Shown here: piece by piece, positions 1 to 12,119 of the stretch | Numbering within the stretch: position 1 is the first letter of the stretch | How the letters are laid out: each line of letters begins with the position of its first letter | Made by a program: the position numbers and the translations under genes | Notes under the pieces: generated by a model | Databases searched by the model: none | Seen by the model: only the letters and a program-made list of their open reading frames with translations | What the model was told of the DNA's origin: nothing | Origin: Bactrocera neohumeralis | Taxonomy: Eukaryota > Arthropoda > Insecta > Diptera > Tephritidae | Assembly: GCF_024586455.1 (NCBI RefSeq) | Contig: NC_065923.1 | Coordinates: 65,817,076-65,881,075 of the forward strand | Reading direction: 5' to 3' | DNA: 64,000 bases

Positions 1-890
1 CGTGCAAGCTGTAACTTGAGTAAATATGGATATATCTTGATTCTTGGCAGAAAAGAGTTTGTTGGTGGGCGCAATCGGTACTGTTAAAAGCTACTTAAAG
101 GGCAATAAATCAACAACTAAATACGCCAAAGATATTATATTTTACCCGAAAAGGTATGATAAGACTTCAAAATAGCCGGGGTCCAATTTAGACGATGGGC
201 GTGACACAGCCCACTTTTAGGTGAAAACACATATCTCATGACCCGCCCGACCGATTTTAACCAAATCTTGGTATGCGAGAGATATGATTATAAGCGAATT
301 TCGACTACAGCTACGCCTACTTCCCATAAATCCCAATTTTAAAATCTATCTGATCTTCCCTTTTGAGTGTACAAATCAAGAGACAATTAGTATAACGGGA
401 TTAAACTTTGCACGAATAATGCCACCCTATGTCAAAAATCCAACAAAAATTGTTCAAGCCCGAATATTTGGACCAAAGTATCTATAGTTGATTTTGGTCA
501 ATGTGTGAAATTTATAATTAAAATTCAGAGAAAATCCTTTTCTGATAGTTGCATGTCTGTGTGCTACAAATGGGTTGAATCTGGTCAATATTTCCGTTCG
601 CCCCATATAACTTATATTAAGATTTTCGAACTTCCTGCTGACTTTATACCGCATATACCGACCAATATGTGAGTTATCTTAATAAAATTGAGAGAGCTTC
701 TTTTTCTTATAATGGTTCATCTTTGTGCTTAGAATGAATAAAATCGGATGGACACTCACCCTAGAGCCTATACAGCTAACAGGCCTTATGTACCTGAAGA
801 TACTTCCCAGTCTTCAATCTTTGCAAGTTGCAAATGTATAGAATGTTCGGTTACCCCCGAACTTAGTACTTATTTAATTGTTTTCTTTGG
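1..890 (-). repeat. Interspersed repeat, copy A (truncated by window start)
   Basis: This is a decayed copy of the element that is complete at about 4946-6036, in the opposite orientation. Positions 1-30 (CGTGCAAGCTGTAACTTGAG) match the reverse complement of the stretch beside the GGAC repeat of the complete copy. Positions 840-885 (TGTTCGGTTACCCCCGAACT, then TTAGTACTTATTTAATTGTT) match the reverse complement of its start. It contains GGGCGTG and CCCAC motifs like the complete copy. No long reading frame is present. The class of element is not recognised. Confidence 0.75.
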
Positions 891-3099
891 TTTTGGGTTT
901 AAGATAATTTTAACATATGATTTAAGAAACAACTAAAGTCTGTCTTAAAAAAAATACTGAAAAAAGCGATCGCGAAGAGAACTTAAAACGCAAGGGCTTC
1001 AGCGATTAAGTATTTTGACCTATGTACATTGTACATGACCTTCCCGATACAATTAAAAACTCATATTTGGAGAGGCTTTCTTAGAGGTGTCTAGGAACCT
1101 ATTTTTGCGAGTACCAATTGAAAAAAAAAAAAATTTTGAAATCACCCTAATGTACAAGTATATCAAGAGGGACATATGAAACAAAAACGAACCAAAGTGT
1201 TTAAACATACATAGAATCAGATATTAGTTGCTGAAAAACTATTTTTGCTTGGTTAAGGACCACTGTGACTGATTTGTGCGCCAAGCGCATGTGTTCACCA
1301 CGCACCCCACTCCCTTATCTTGCCTCACATGAGAGGCGCATTCTAATTAATTGCATCTCTATTTGCTAAATACTTTCAATCTAAATTACTTAGATAACTG
1401 TTACAAGAGTAACAACAACCACAAGGTAAATAAATAGGGCTTTAAGGCAAAAACGATGCACACCAATAACAACAAAAACCACTTCAGCCGACATTAGTCA
1501 CTCGTTCACAGCACACTAAACACTCAAGTTGCACGTTTACCATGTTCCGTCTCTGCCATGTTGCAAGTAGTAAACGCCAGCTGTGCTAGATGCAGGGCAC
1601 TTTGCTGTAAGCAACGCTAGAACAGCCTGTTGAACGAGTTTCTTTTGCGTTGCAGATTTTAAAAAAAAAAGTAATGCAGGCAGGTGGCGCATGCTGAGGC
1701 ATGCAACAAGCAAATTTAATGCATAAAATAAACGACATCCTTCAGCTGCCACAAAAACAACGCCGATGCAACAGGATATGCAACCGAGTTACGCACTTTC
1801 TTAGCTACCAAAGCAAACCAAATAAAGGAAGCAAGCATTGCATGGCACCGCTTGCCGCTCTTACACGCACTCCTTCTCTCTCTCTCTCTCTCGCTCTCCC
1901 GGCGTTTAAGCCTTTGCATCCTGCTTGTTGTTGTCAGTGGAATGACATTATGCCTTTGTATGCTTATCGCCTGCAATATGATTACATGCTATGCAACCTA
2001 ATGCATTGCAGTTGCATACATCACACTGTGGCACACGGTCATTGAACTGGAAAAATATGCCGCAATTTAATGCGAAATTTTGCAATGGGGGAATTGTAAG
2101 TGCAAACGCATGGGTGGGAGGTCGGGCGGGAGGGTGATAGGGTTTGTGTATTAGAGCGATGAGTGTCGCCAATAGTCAGCGCAACGACAGCTGCAAAAAT
2201 ATTACCGTAGCACATGGGCGTTTGTGCAACATGCGCTTAGCTCATGGCCCTTCAAGTCTTCATCTTAATAAATTTTAAGCAGAAAACCAAACGTATACAA
2301 TAGGCGAGCGTAAAAATGTGCTTAACGTATTGCAAACAATGCCTGCAACCCACCTGTTGCCCCGCGTCACACTCTACCCACCGCGTACTGGTGTTGCTTG
2401 TGCAGCAGCAACGTCTTTTGGGGGTAGTTTCTAAGCGTGAACGACCGTTGTTTAGCGTGTAATTGTCATCATCTAAACGCATATTTGCACAGGAAACCCA
2501 TAAGCGCATGCACATACACATACTTACATATTTAGCGCCTACCGTAATACGCATTGCCTTACTCCGTTACCAGCACATGCCGTCAGTAACCCTTGCTCTG
2601 CTGGACCCACCCTTTTATTTCGCTTAACTTTCTGCTGTATTTTACGCAATTTATTTGCATACTCAATGCACTGCACTTTCCCTTTATCACTACTTGCCAC
2701 ACTTTGCTACTTGCCACATGCCATCAGCATTGCAATCTTCATTTTCCATATTCCTGTTATTTATTTACTGCTAGTAGTAATGCGATATTCATGATGATGT
2801 GCCGCTTTGTTGCCAGTGGCATGTTAATATGTACTACATGCGTATGTAAATGTTGCATGCATGCAAATGCGTAGTGCAACATCTGGTCCAAGTAGGGAAG
2901 AAAACAGAAATTATCATAATACTGACAATGGATAGTTGAGTAGTGACTCATACAAATAATTATATGATCATGTGATGTGATGTCATATGTATGAGGTGAA
3001 GATATATGTCTTTAAGAAATTTAGAATCTAAATCTGAAACCACTGAAAATTAAATACTTGGCATTTTCTTAATCTTACTCTAATTCAAGCATTATCTAA
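891..3099. other. Intergenic DNA, no gene seen
   Basis: The stretch has no frame that resembles a known protein. Frames of up to 114 codons occur (for example 1701-2045 plus) but have low-complexity His/Cys-rich or Ser/Leu-rich composition typical of chance frames. It contains a poly-A run near 1123 and a TC microsatellite near 1875. Confidence 0.6.
1875..1892. repeat. TC/CT microsatellite
   Basis: A run of about nine TC units ends in TCGCTCTCCC. It is seen directly in the sequence. Confidence 0.9.
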
Positions 3100-3470
3100 G
3101 AGACAGACCGTTAAGACCCTAAACCGTTCAAGCTATCACAACCAAATGTATTCGGATGAAATCTTTTAGTTATTCTTATCTAGCCTGTGAAAATGGGTGA
3201 ATACAGATTACAACCCCGTCCACTCGCCTTAAACGATTTCGTTAAAAGCTACTAAAAGTGCGATAAAGCTTTAACTAAATGCGCTCGGGATGCCATAAAA
3301 GTGCTTTATAGATGACGGGCCAAATTTGGACGATGTGCGTGACAACATACCTCGGGACCTACTCAACCGATTTTAACAAAAGTAGGTAGGTAATGCTATT
3401 TTGACATGACCACATTATAGCACAAAAATGGGCGCTTACCCAATCATACTTTCCATGTAGCACGTTTTTA
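3100..3470 (-). repeat. Interspersed repeat, copy B (partial, diverged)
   Basis: It aligns by eye with copy A. GTTAAAAGCTACT (3241), the AACTAAATGCGC stretch, GACGATGTGCGTGAC (about 3338) and CTCAACCGATTTTAAC (3362) correspond to GTTAAAAGCTACT, AACTAAATACGCC, GACGATGGGCGTGAC and CCGACCGATTTTAAC in copy A. The orientation is the same as copy A. Neither terminal motif could be located, so this is an internal fragment with approximate ends. Confidence 0.6.
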
Positions 3471-4249
3471 ATTTTCAAACAATGTGTCCAGATAAAACTA
3501 GTGCTCTTGAGGTGTGACACCTTATGACTAAAAACTATTCAATCCTCGAAAAATGGCGATCAATCTGTCAGTTATATTATTGAAGTTTGAAAATAATTTT
3601 CCAGTAATTGGATGTCTATTTTTAAATCTGAGAATCCTTATCATAATATAATAGCGAGAACTTCTCTTTTGAAGATAAATCCTCTTAAAATTTTGAAACT
3701 CTAACTCCGCTCCCTAAGTATATTCCCTGCGAATAGAGTAAATCGGTATCTATGTATGTAAAATTATATCTGGTTTTCCCCACTGGAATGGCAATTCTTG
3801 AAATATACATCTCTTCACGGCATAATATTCTTTGTAGGATTAAATTAACTAAGTAAGGCCATCTGTTAATCAATATCTGGAAAGAATAGTCAATATCTGA
3901 GAAAAGATATAGAGAGAGATAGAAATATCGTTTTTATAAAGACGAAAAAGTTCTGCTAGTGGTTGTTCCTTTGTGATTCGATGGCTGTAAAGGCAACATT
4001 ACTGGAGACCAAGTTCGTTTGCATATTGAACTGCTGTGGTTTTGGGTTCTGGATATTTCTGCAACGTATAATAGACGATGGAATGGGATTTTTCAAGAAA
4101 AAATTGTCAAGGGTGAACTTAACTTTATCTTATAACAGTCAATTGAAAAGACGGCCTGACACACAGATGACAATAATAGAATTAAATCCATTTTGAATAG
4201 CTCTTAGCTTCAACAGCTGCGTATGTAAATTTAAATCATTAGCTTCTGA
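3471..4249. other. Intergenic DNA, no gene seen
   Basis: No protein-like frame, tRNA or structured repeat could be recognised here. The frames at 3685-3873 (minus) and 3963-4196 (plus) have no recognisable motif. Confidence 0.5.
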
Positions 4250-4945
4250 ATTAAATAATTTTGAGTTTAGCAACCTTTGTTGATAAATATTATATTTTGA
4301 AGGAAAACAAGTTGAAGTAAAAACTTGGCTTGATGAGGAGTTTCCAGACAATATCCCAGCAAAATAAACGTTCAAGGCTTGGTATGCTAAGTTTAGACGT
4401 GGTGATATGAGCATCGACGAACGCAGTGTACAAGAGGTTGTTACCGACGAAAACATCAAAAAAAAGTCCACAAAATAATTTTGGATGATTGTAAAGTGAA
4501 GTTATTCGAGATAGCAGGCATTTCAAAGATAACAACTGACGTCTACATTATATTATTTATTTATTTATTTATTTAGTTTATTTTTGACCAAAAGCAACGA
4601 AGAATTGATTATTCGGAGCAGTGTTTGGAGATGTTCAACCGCAATAAACCCGAAAATGCCAGCTGGAAAGGCAATGACAGCTTTTTTTTGGGATACGTAT
4701 TGAATAATGTTTATTGATTAACTTGAAAAACAAAGAACCATTAATAGGAACTATTTGAAGGACGAAATCTCTGAAAAAGGTCGCATCAGAAGAAGAAGGA
4801 AGTGCTGTTTAACCAAATATAGTCAACGTGGCACAAGTCATAAATTGGGCACCACATCCACCGTATTCTCCAGATTTGTCCCAGCGAATATATTTTGTTC
4901 TCTAATGAAGAGGTGATCACCGAAACTGAGGCCTTTGATAAAACA
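4250..4945 (+). pseudogene. Mariner transposase relic (irritans-like), 5' and central part
   Basis: Translating the plus strand in shifting frames gives segments of a mariner transposase: KTWLDEEFPDNIPAK (4310-4362), EVVTDENIKKKS (4432-4469), KVKLFEIAGISK (about 4492-4530), DYSEQCLEMFNRNKPE (about 4605-4653), KKKEVLFNQ (about 4793-4818) and SNEEVITETEAFDKTKY (4901-4945). These correspond in order to the HTH region, the VVTDENIKK linker, the VLFHQDNAP catalytic block and the SNEEVIAETEAYFEAK C-terminal region of irritans-subfamily mariners. Several frameshifts, stops and a TTTA microsatellite interrupt it, so it cannot encode an active enzyme. It breaks off where repeat copy C begins and resumes at about 6037. 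Confidence 0.8.
4554..4577. repeat. TTTA microsatellite
   Basis: About six TTTA units lie inside the decayed mariner. This expansion disrupts the transposase frame. Confidence 0.9.
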
Positions 4946-6036
4946 AAGTACAACAAGTAAGGAAGGGCTAAGTTCGGGTGTCACCGAACATTTTATACTC
5001 TCGCATGGTAAAGTGATAATCGAGATTTCATAATACGTCATTTACATATTTTTCAAATACCGTATTTTTGTAAAGTTTTATTCCGCTATCATCATTGGTT
5101 CCTAATGTTTATACTCGTATTATACAGAGAAGGCATCAGATGGAATTCAAAATAGCTTTATATTGGAAGAAGGCGTGGTTGCGAACCGATTTCACCCATA
5201 TTTCGTACATGTCATCAGGGTGTTAAGAAAACATTATATACCGAATTTCATTGAAATCGGTCTAGTAGCTCCTGAGATATGGTTCTTGGTCCATAAGTGG
5301 GCGGCGCCACGCCCATTTTCAATTTTTAAAAAAAGCCTGGGTGCAGCTTCCTTCTGCCACTTCTTCCGTAAAATTTAGTGTTTCTGACGTTTTTTTGTTA
5401 GTCGGTTATCGCACTTTTAGTGATTTTGAACATAACCTTTGTATGGGAGGTGGGCGTGGTTATTATCCGATTTCTTCCATTTTTGAACTGTACATGGAAA
5501 TGCCTTAAAAAAACGGCTCTGTAGAGTTTGGTTGACATAGCTATAGTAGTTTCCGAGATATGTACAAAAAACTTAGTAGGGGGCGGGGCCACGCCCACTT
5601 TTCCAAAACAATTGCGTCCAAATATGCCCCTCCCTAATGCGATCCTTTGTGCCAAATTTCACTTTAATATCTTTATTTATGGCTTAGTTATGACACTTTA
5701 TAGGTTTTCGGTTTCCGCCATTTTGTGGGCGTGGCAGTGGGTCGATTTGGCCCATCTTCGAACTTAACCTTCTTATGGAGCCAAGGAATACGTGTACCAA
5801 GTTTCATCATGATATCTCAATTTTTACTCAAGTTACAGCTTTCACGGACGGACGGACAGACGGACGGACGGACGGACGGACGGACAGACAGACATCCGGA
5901 TTTCAACTCTACTCGTCGCCCTGATCACTTTGGTATATATAACCCTATATCTGACTCTTTTAGTTTTAGGACTTACAAACAACCGTTATGTGAACAAAAC
6001 TATAATACTCTCGTTAGCAACATTGTTGCGAGAGTA
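4946..6036 (+). repeat. Interspersed repeat, copy C (complete, unclassified)
   Basis: The element starts near AACAAGTAAGGAAGGGCTAA and ends near TTGCGAGAGTATAAAA. The near-terminal motif TTTTATACTCTCGCA (about 4991) is inverted at the other end (about 6026), so the two ends can pair. Inside are repeated modules that combine GAGATATG with GC-rich GTGGGCGTGG / CCACGCCCAC motifs (about 5290-5315, 5450, 5580-5600, 5727), and a GGAC tetranucleotide array (5845-5893). No transposase or reverse transcriptase frame is present. The ends are set by the interrupted mariner on both sides. It may be a non-autonomous DNA element or a retroposed sequence; the class is not recognised. Confidence 0.75.
5845..5893. 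repeat. GGAC/GACA tetranucleotide array
   Basis: About a dozen GGAC or GACA units lie inside repeat copy C, close to its 3' end. In copy A the homologous place is cut by the window edge. Confidence 0.95.
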
Positions 6037-6080
6037 TAAAAATGGTATCGAAAAGTTGAAGGAAACTATGTTTTACTATG
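6037..6080 (+). pseudogene. Mariner transposase relic, 3' end after the nested repeat
   Basis: Downstream of the inserted repeat the mariner frame resumes with KNGIEKL, followed after a short deletion and frame change by EGNYV. Both are conserved at the C-terminus of irritans-like mariner transposases. This is the continuation of the relic that stops at about 4945. Confidence 0.75.
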
Positions 6081-7555
6081 GTAGGCTGGGGACTTACCAA
6101 TTGACCTGTTATTCTAGTCATCTAAATTCTTCTTATTATTCCTTAAATTTTAAATCCAGTAAACATCTTTCTTCTTTGTTATCACTTTTCTGAAACTGGA
6201 ATTCCGATGTCCCGGTCTATTCTGAGTAGTTCACAGATAGAATATTTAACTCTACACAAAAATTACGATACTAAGTTTCGTTCAATTCTAAACTTAGAAT
6301 CTGTTCAAGATCTTATTCTGGTTTCTGAAACCTATATTGAAGACTAGCAAAAGCTTTGTTACTTTCATGAAAGTTTTAAGGCGTGATGACGGTGGTTTGA
6401 AGAATATTTAATTAAGAAGCTCATTCAAGTAGATTTTTCTAATAATTTTATATATATGAAATATATGTAACTATAAAAAATTCAAATAGGTAACACGTCT
6501 CGTAGAATTTTTCGTAGTAAAATACTTAATAAATAATTTTGTTCACTAGTTGTATTGTAATAATTCGTTGAAGCCAACAATTTTATAAAATATTGAATTT
6601 TCTGAACTGCAACCCGTCTCCAAATATATTTTCAGCTTAATATCTTATTTTAAGAATTTTTTTGTTAATTGTTTGTTGTATTTTACTTTAATTTTTTTAG
6701 CAAAGTGGCAACACTCAAAACTTTCTTTTTACTATTGGTTAAATATATTACCAAGAAAAATTAATGAAAAAAATGTTGTTGGTTTTATTTTTATACCTGA
6801 TCTAGAGAAATTTGACTTTATGAATAAATTCCTTTTAAAAACATATACTCGACTTCAAATTATATTTTACTAACAGAAATCAATTGGGGTACGATAATTT
6901 GCACCACTCAATCCTTTCCTGCTTTCACAACAGCTTTCAACTATCAAATGAACTTTATGCATACTTGATTAGCTGCGCTTGCCTCTGGCTACACTTAATT
7001 TAATTGACAACGTTTTTAACCCAAAAACACAAAACAACCAAAAAACACCCGAAAAGAGCAAACGTTTTAAGTAGACATCGCTGTGATGGACTTGACGTCA
7101 AACGTAAACCCACCATTTGGTGGTAAATATAGCAAAAAGTTCATCAAAAAGTATTGCCAGCAGCTGGCACCAGGGAGTTGATAAGGTCGTACAAAGGGAC
7201 TTAATTCGAAAAGCACTCTCAAAAGGATTAAAATACAAGCATTATATTATATAATTTATATGACGAGATGTTTTATTATCTTGTTATTTATGGGTATAGC
7301 CTACAGGTGCATTACACTAATATAATTTCTAGAACTACAGTTTGATATGAGGGCAGAAATAATAAATTCTTGAAGAACGCAAATACTACCATTATAATAT
7401 TTGAAAGCCTTTTACTACGTAATGGCAAATAATTGTAGAAATGCTCTATGATGACTAATTTTATTAATTAGCTAGCTGTACTTATAGTACAGTGGAATCC
7501 ACTGAAATAAGAACGAATTAAAAATTTGCGATAATAATTTTTCGTTTTATGTTAT
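6081..7555. other. Intergenic DNA, no gene seen
   Basis: It is AT-rich non-coding sequence. The 66-codon frame at 6673-6873 has no recognisable domain. No repeat family was identified. Confidence 0.5.
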
Positions 7556-7777
7556 CATTCACCGTATTTACCAGATTTAGCTGCGTGTGATTTTTTCTTG
7601 TTTCCCAAACTAAAATTGCCGTTCCGTAGAACTCATTTTCAGTCGATTGAAGAGATAAAACAAAATTCGCTGAAGGAGCTGAAGGTCATCCCAAAAAGTA
7701 CTTATGAAAAATGTTTCGAAGACTGGAAAAATCGTTGACATAAGTATATTACATCTGGTGGGGAAAGTAAATATTGA
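7556..7777 (+). pseudogene. Mariner transposase C-terminal fragment
   Basis: An open stretch without an ATG reads HSPYLPDLAACDFFLF, then KLKLPFR, FQSIEEIK, NSLKELK, CFEDWKNR-stop-HKYI and SGGESKY-stop. This is the end of a mariner transposase: YSPDLAPCDF carries the third catalytic Asp, FQSIEEIK and CFEDWKKRWHKCI follow, and SGGDYFEGD closes the protein. Only one internal stop (TGA where Trp is expected) breaks about 73 codons, so it is a fairly young, strongly 5'-truncated copy. It belongs to the same clade as the copies at 37109 and 48640, judged by the C-terminal motif. Confidence 0.85.
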
Positions 7778-10700
7778 TGAATAATTAATTATATTGCGTT
7801 TTATTCACAATTTCTGGGTCTTTTCTGTCACAATATAGGACATCTATTAATTGTGTCTTTCTTCTTATAAAACTTTAAAGACATTTCTATAAACCTTTGG
7901 CTTATGACTTTTTCGTTTACCTGTACTCATTTTCTCTTCCTTCACTGTATGACACATTAGAACTGAATATTTCTACTCATAATTAATTCTCTCCTTGCTC
8001 TATTTGCTCGCTTAATTGTTGCCGACAAAAATCCAAATTCTGCCAAAAAGCAAAGTTTCAACAAATTGCCACAGGGAATAGTTGCCAGGTGAACGATACA
8101 GGTACAAGAGCGCCAGCGAAATCCTAAGCTTCAGTTACTACGCAGTTGTGCCTTCAATATGCATGTGGATAAACTTCACATATGTATGTATATGAATAAA
8201 TATATGTGTGTTCCTAACTACTATCTCCGCACTACCCTCGCTTCCCCATACTTTCAGATCTGATTACATTAGTGAAACTGATAACCGGCGGATGTGTTTA
8301 CACATATGTGTCTGTATATATGTATGTATTCTAAGTGAGATTGTGTTTACTTTGCTGGCATTCTGCATTCAAATGGAATTGAAAATGTTCCATTTCGCTC
8401 GTTGTTTGTTGGAATTTTTGCACTCAATTACCCGCTGGCTAAACTCGACAGTGCTTTGCTTTTGCCTTGCTAAGCAAACAAAGCAAGTCATATTTTGGGA
8501 AGTGCTTTTGTCGTAGTATGCCTTGAGTTTGCGGCGTAATATTGCAATTTCCTTATTGGCAAAATAACGACAAAATAAGTAAAAGATAAATACGAGTGGA
8601 ATTGACGCCGAAGAAATTCGTAAATTAAAGTAAGGAAAGCAAAGTCAAGTGCAAGAGGGAAGGAGTGAGAATTATTGAATCGCTTGTATGATCGAACTAC
8701 AGGGCGGATGAGTAATGTTCTAAGTTCTACTATATAAGTATAGGCCAATGATATACATTTATATTTATTAGGACTCTGAGGTTTTAAGAATATTTTGTAT
8801 TAATACGATAAGAAGTTCATAGATCTGCGAACCCATTACTCTTTACGTTTTTCTAAACAGACTCTTTACTCTTTACGTTTTTCGAAATCTACTTTAGAAG
8901 AAATCCTAGTAATGAAGCCTAAAAAATTAAACCATTTTAATTAATAAAGGACTATAGAGAGTTCCACTAAATTATTTAATCAATTTATCCTTTAAAAAAA
9001 TTCACTATCTGGACATTCTAAAAGTAATCAATTGCTTAACCATTCGAGATGTTATTTTCCATAAAAGCACATTGCTCTATCTCAAAAAACTTTGATAAAA
9101 GCTAAAAGCTCCCTGGAGTTCGGAATTAGCACGAGTTAGACAGTAAGAATGTATCTAGGTATTCCAATATTTCTTAAGAGCACATTGCTCTCTCATCAAA
9201 AGCTCTTAGATAAAAGCTGAAGATTGGACATCCTCGGATTTTATTATGAAAAACATCTAGGAAGCTAGAGTCTTGGTCTGAAAAATCGAAGTCCGAAAAT
9301 CCTACCTACCTCTTTTTACTAATTCAGTAGTTCATCTTAGAAAAGTTCTTAAAAATATACCTCAGAATTTATGGTCCAAGTATTTCTAAAAACTTCTCTA
9401 GCTCTATCAGTTAAGTTTTGGAGTCGGAAGTACGTACATATATTTGTTATGTTAGACCAAAAATATAGGATTACTCGGATTTTGAAAGCAAGCTACCTAA
9501 CATTAGTTCACAAACAAGTTTATTCATCTCTTAAATTACCCAAAATTTGTATTCGAAATCATTTTCTCCTTGAAGAGATATAAAGAGAGAACGCTGGGAT
9601 TTGTACCGAAAGGCCCAGCCCAAGCCCAAGACCATATATGAGATTATAGCTTGATCGAACATAGGTTACACCATACCATGATTTCCAATAATACAGCCAA
9701 ACTGATGGTGTTTTCAAAAAGTCTATGTTACAGTCGAAACTTTATGATACGACAAAAGAACAGTAAAGTCATCGGTTGAGTAGTTCGACCGGAATCATGT
9801 CCGCCAGTTTAAAAAAAAGTGTGTGTTTGAGAAAAAGGCGTTTAAAGTTTGAGGTGTGTATTCCGAGCTTTCCGAACGTCGAGCGGTATTATTATTTTTG
9901 GGCCTTTTTCGAAACCTGCCAATGGTAAAGTGGGTTACTACATAAATTCTAACGAAATAAGCGAACAGAAAATGCAAAAAAATAAAAAAATTTTAAAACA
10001 GATTACCCTACTGACCCCTTAATGAGATCTACTAAGAGATTTTGAAGCAGCTTCCATTGTTCACATGCGAAACTAGTACAAATTCTCAAACCACATCCAA
10101 TATGCCTAATGACCTAAGTTTTCGCTTTCTGCACTCGATTGAGATCAACACAAAAAGCGTTAATGAGCTATCAAATGATTGACAACAGCACTATTCGAGA
10201 CAATAATCAAAACCAACCAAGCATTGCAGAATAATAACTGATTATAATTACGAGTAAACAAGCCAAACAACCCTTAAACAAAAACTGCTAAGAATGTCTT
10301 GGTCATTGTGAAGAAAGCATTCATTATAATCAATATTTTTGCCATCAACAAGAACAATGTTATTGAGAATGTACTTTAGAAATCACAGAATAAGTGTTTA
10401 TGGATCAATAGCACTGTATAAAGTTTCTTTCACTCGTTGTTCTAAGAGATTACTATCTAAATCTTTCAAGTCATTTCTTTCTTACTTAGATTTTCTCAGC
10501 CTCAATACTTTCAACCACATTTTCTCTCTTCCACTACTCTGAATCCCATTATTCGCTCCGCATATTAGTCTCTCACAAAGTCATCACCTCACTCTCTTAC
10601 TCACAACGCAGAAAATTCAAACTCCTTTTTGTTGTCCTTTGCGTTTATTATTCATTGGTCACAGCTTCCTCCGTATACTTCTTTTGTTTTTGTGCATCAA

Positions 10701-12119
10701 TGTGGCAAGAAAGTTTTTCGCTTTTGTAGCTCATAATATTTTACTGTTATTGCCCACTTCAATCGAAGTGCGTGTATATTTACAGTTAACTACCACATTT
10801 CGTCTTGCCTTTCGATACAAACTTCCTTTCACGTCATACGATAAGACAATTTTTGCCAAGTTTGTCAATGCTTGTGGCATATCGATACGCTTGCCACATT
10901 TTGTGGCATGATTTAGTTAACTTGTAAGACTCTTTGAAGGAGTTTTGTTGCAACAGCAATAATCGTTATAAGTGTAGTAAGTAATTCGTATAATGATTAA
11001 AATTACCATTTAACGATACTTTTTGACATATTTATGTTTGTAGTTATGAACTCGTTGTTTTGCCCTGTCTATTTAATCTGCATTTTATATTTGTAAATGA
11101 ATGTCAATATTTCAGAAATAAGTTGCAAGTAATTTGGGGATTATTTCGAAGGGAGGTACTTTTGGGAAGGAAAGCGTTAACAGAACTAAGGAAGGAGGGA
11201 AGAATAGGTTTCTTACTTACCTAATTATACTTGTATGTACTTATGTCATTTCATCTGTCCAATTGCCGATTAACCAAAGCTATGATTACAGCATTTTCAG
11301 TAGTGTCTTCATCGGTATAGGTGCTCAGTGGGACTACGGTTGTTTTTGAGGCTAGAAATAAACCTACTACTGATTTTGGAAAATGTGGTTCTATTAGAAG
11401 ATCTTAAACTGTGTTTCGCATGCGTTTTTGGATAACAAAATGGATTTTCTCGAAACCTATGATGGATTCATGTTCGAAAATAATTTCGGGACCTGTAGGA
11501 CAAAATTATATTTGTCTTATAATCGCGAGGTAATTGAAGTCGTTGTGAAATATTCCCATCAAAAAAAATGTCGATGTTTATAATGCGAATACTCTTGAAT
11601 CTAATGTCCTTTCTATGGATTTCGGTAAGTAAAGGGGAGGAAATTAAAGTAAAGCAACTCAAACTCATGATACAGCTTTGAGCTCTTTATGAAGCCGGTT
11701 TTTTCATTTGCTTATAGTCAAAACCCGACTTGTTTTTCAAAGCATAACCGCTTATCAAGCATAATTCTTCCAAATCTTGGTTAAAGGAACTAAGACTCTT
11801 TTTTTCAATTTGGAGAATAACTTTTTCAAATTCTTAACTTCAGAACGATATCTGTTTCAAGGCGGAAAGAACTGAATAGCCGAAAGGCCGAATAAACCGT
11901 TAGGTAGCTTAAGCTATAAGTTAATGGTTGAGATTGAGAGTTTCAGTTGAGATCTACCAGGTCCATCGTGTTTTGAGGGAGTACCTGCTTGTGGCTTGGA
12001 GCGAACTCTAAGGTTTCTTTGGTCTCGGTATATTCATTTATAGTTAAAACCCGAACTTTTCCTGAATGCACTGAACTGACTAGCCGAACGGCCGGCATTA
12101 TATTTTTCTTATTTTGAAA
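7778..12119. other. Intergenic DNA, no gene seen
   Basis: No frame in this 4.3 kb stretch has recognisable protein motifs. Short internal repeats are visible. CTTTACGTTTTTC occurs twice at about 8840-8885. An AGCACATTGCTCT unit followed by GATAAAAGCT occurs twice at about 9066 and 9179. A diverged pair of ATAGTYAAAACCCGA sequences lies at about 11715 and 12040. None could be assigned to a family. Confidence 0.5.

Noticed and set aside
1701..2045. 114-codon plus-strand frame as a gene
   Set aside because: It contains a TC microsatellite translation (LSLSLSLAL) and low-complexity His/Cys residues, and overlaps minus-strand frames of the same quality.
9593..9990. Possible transposon fragment
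   Set aside because: No transposase or RT motif in any frame, and no second copy here.
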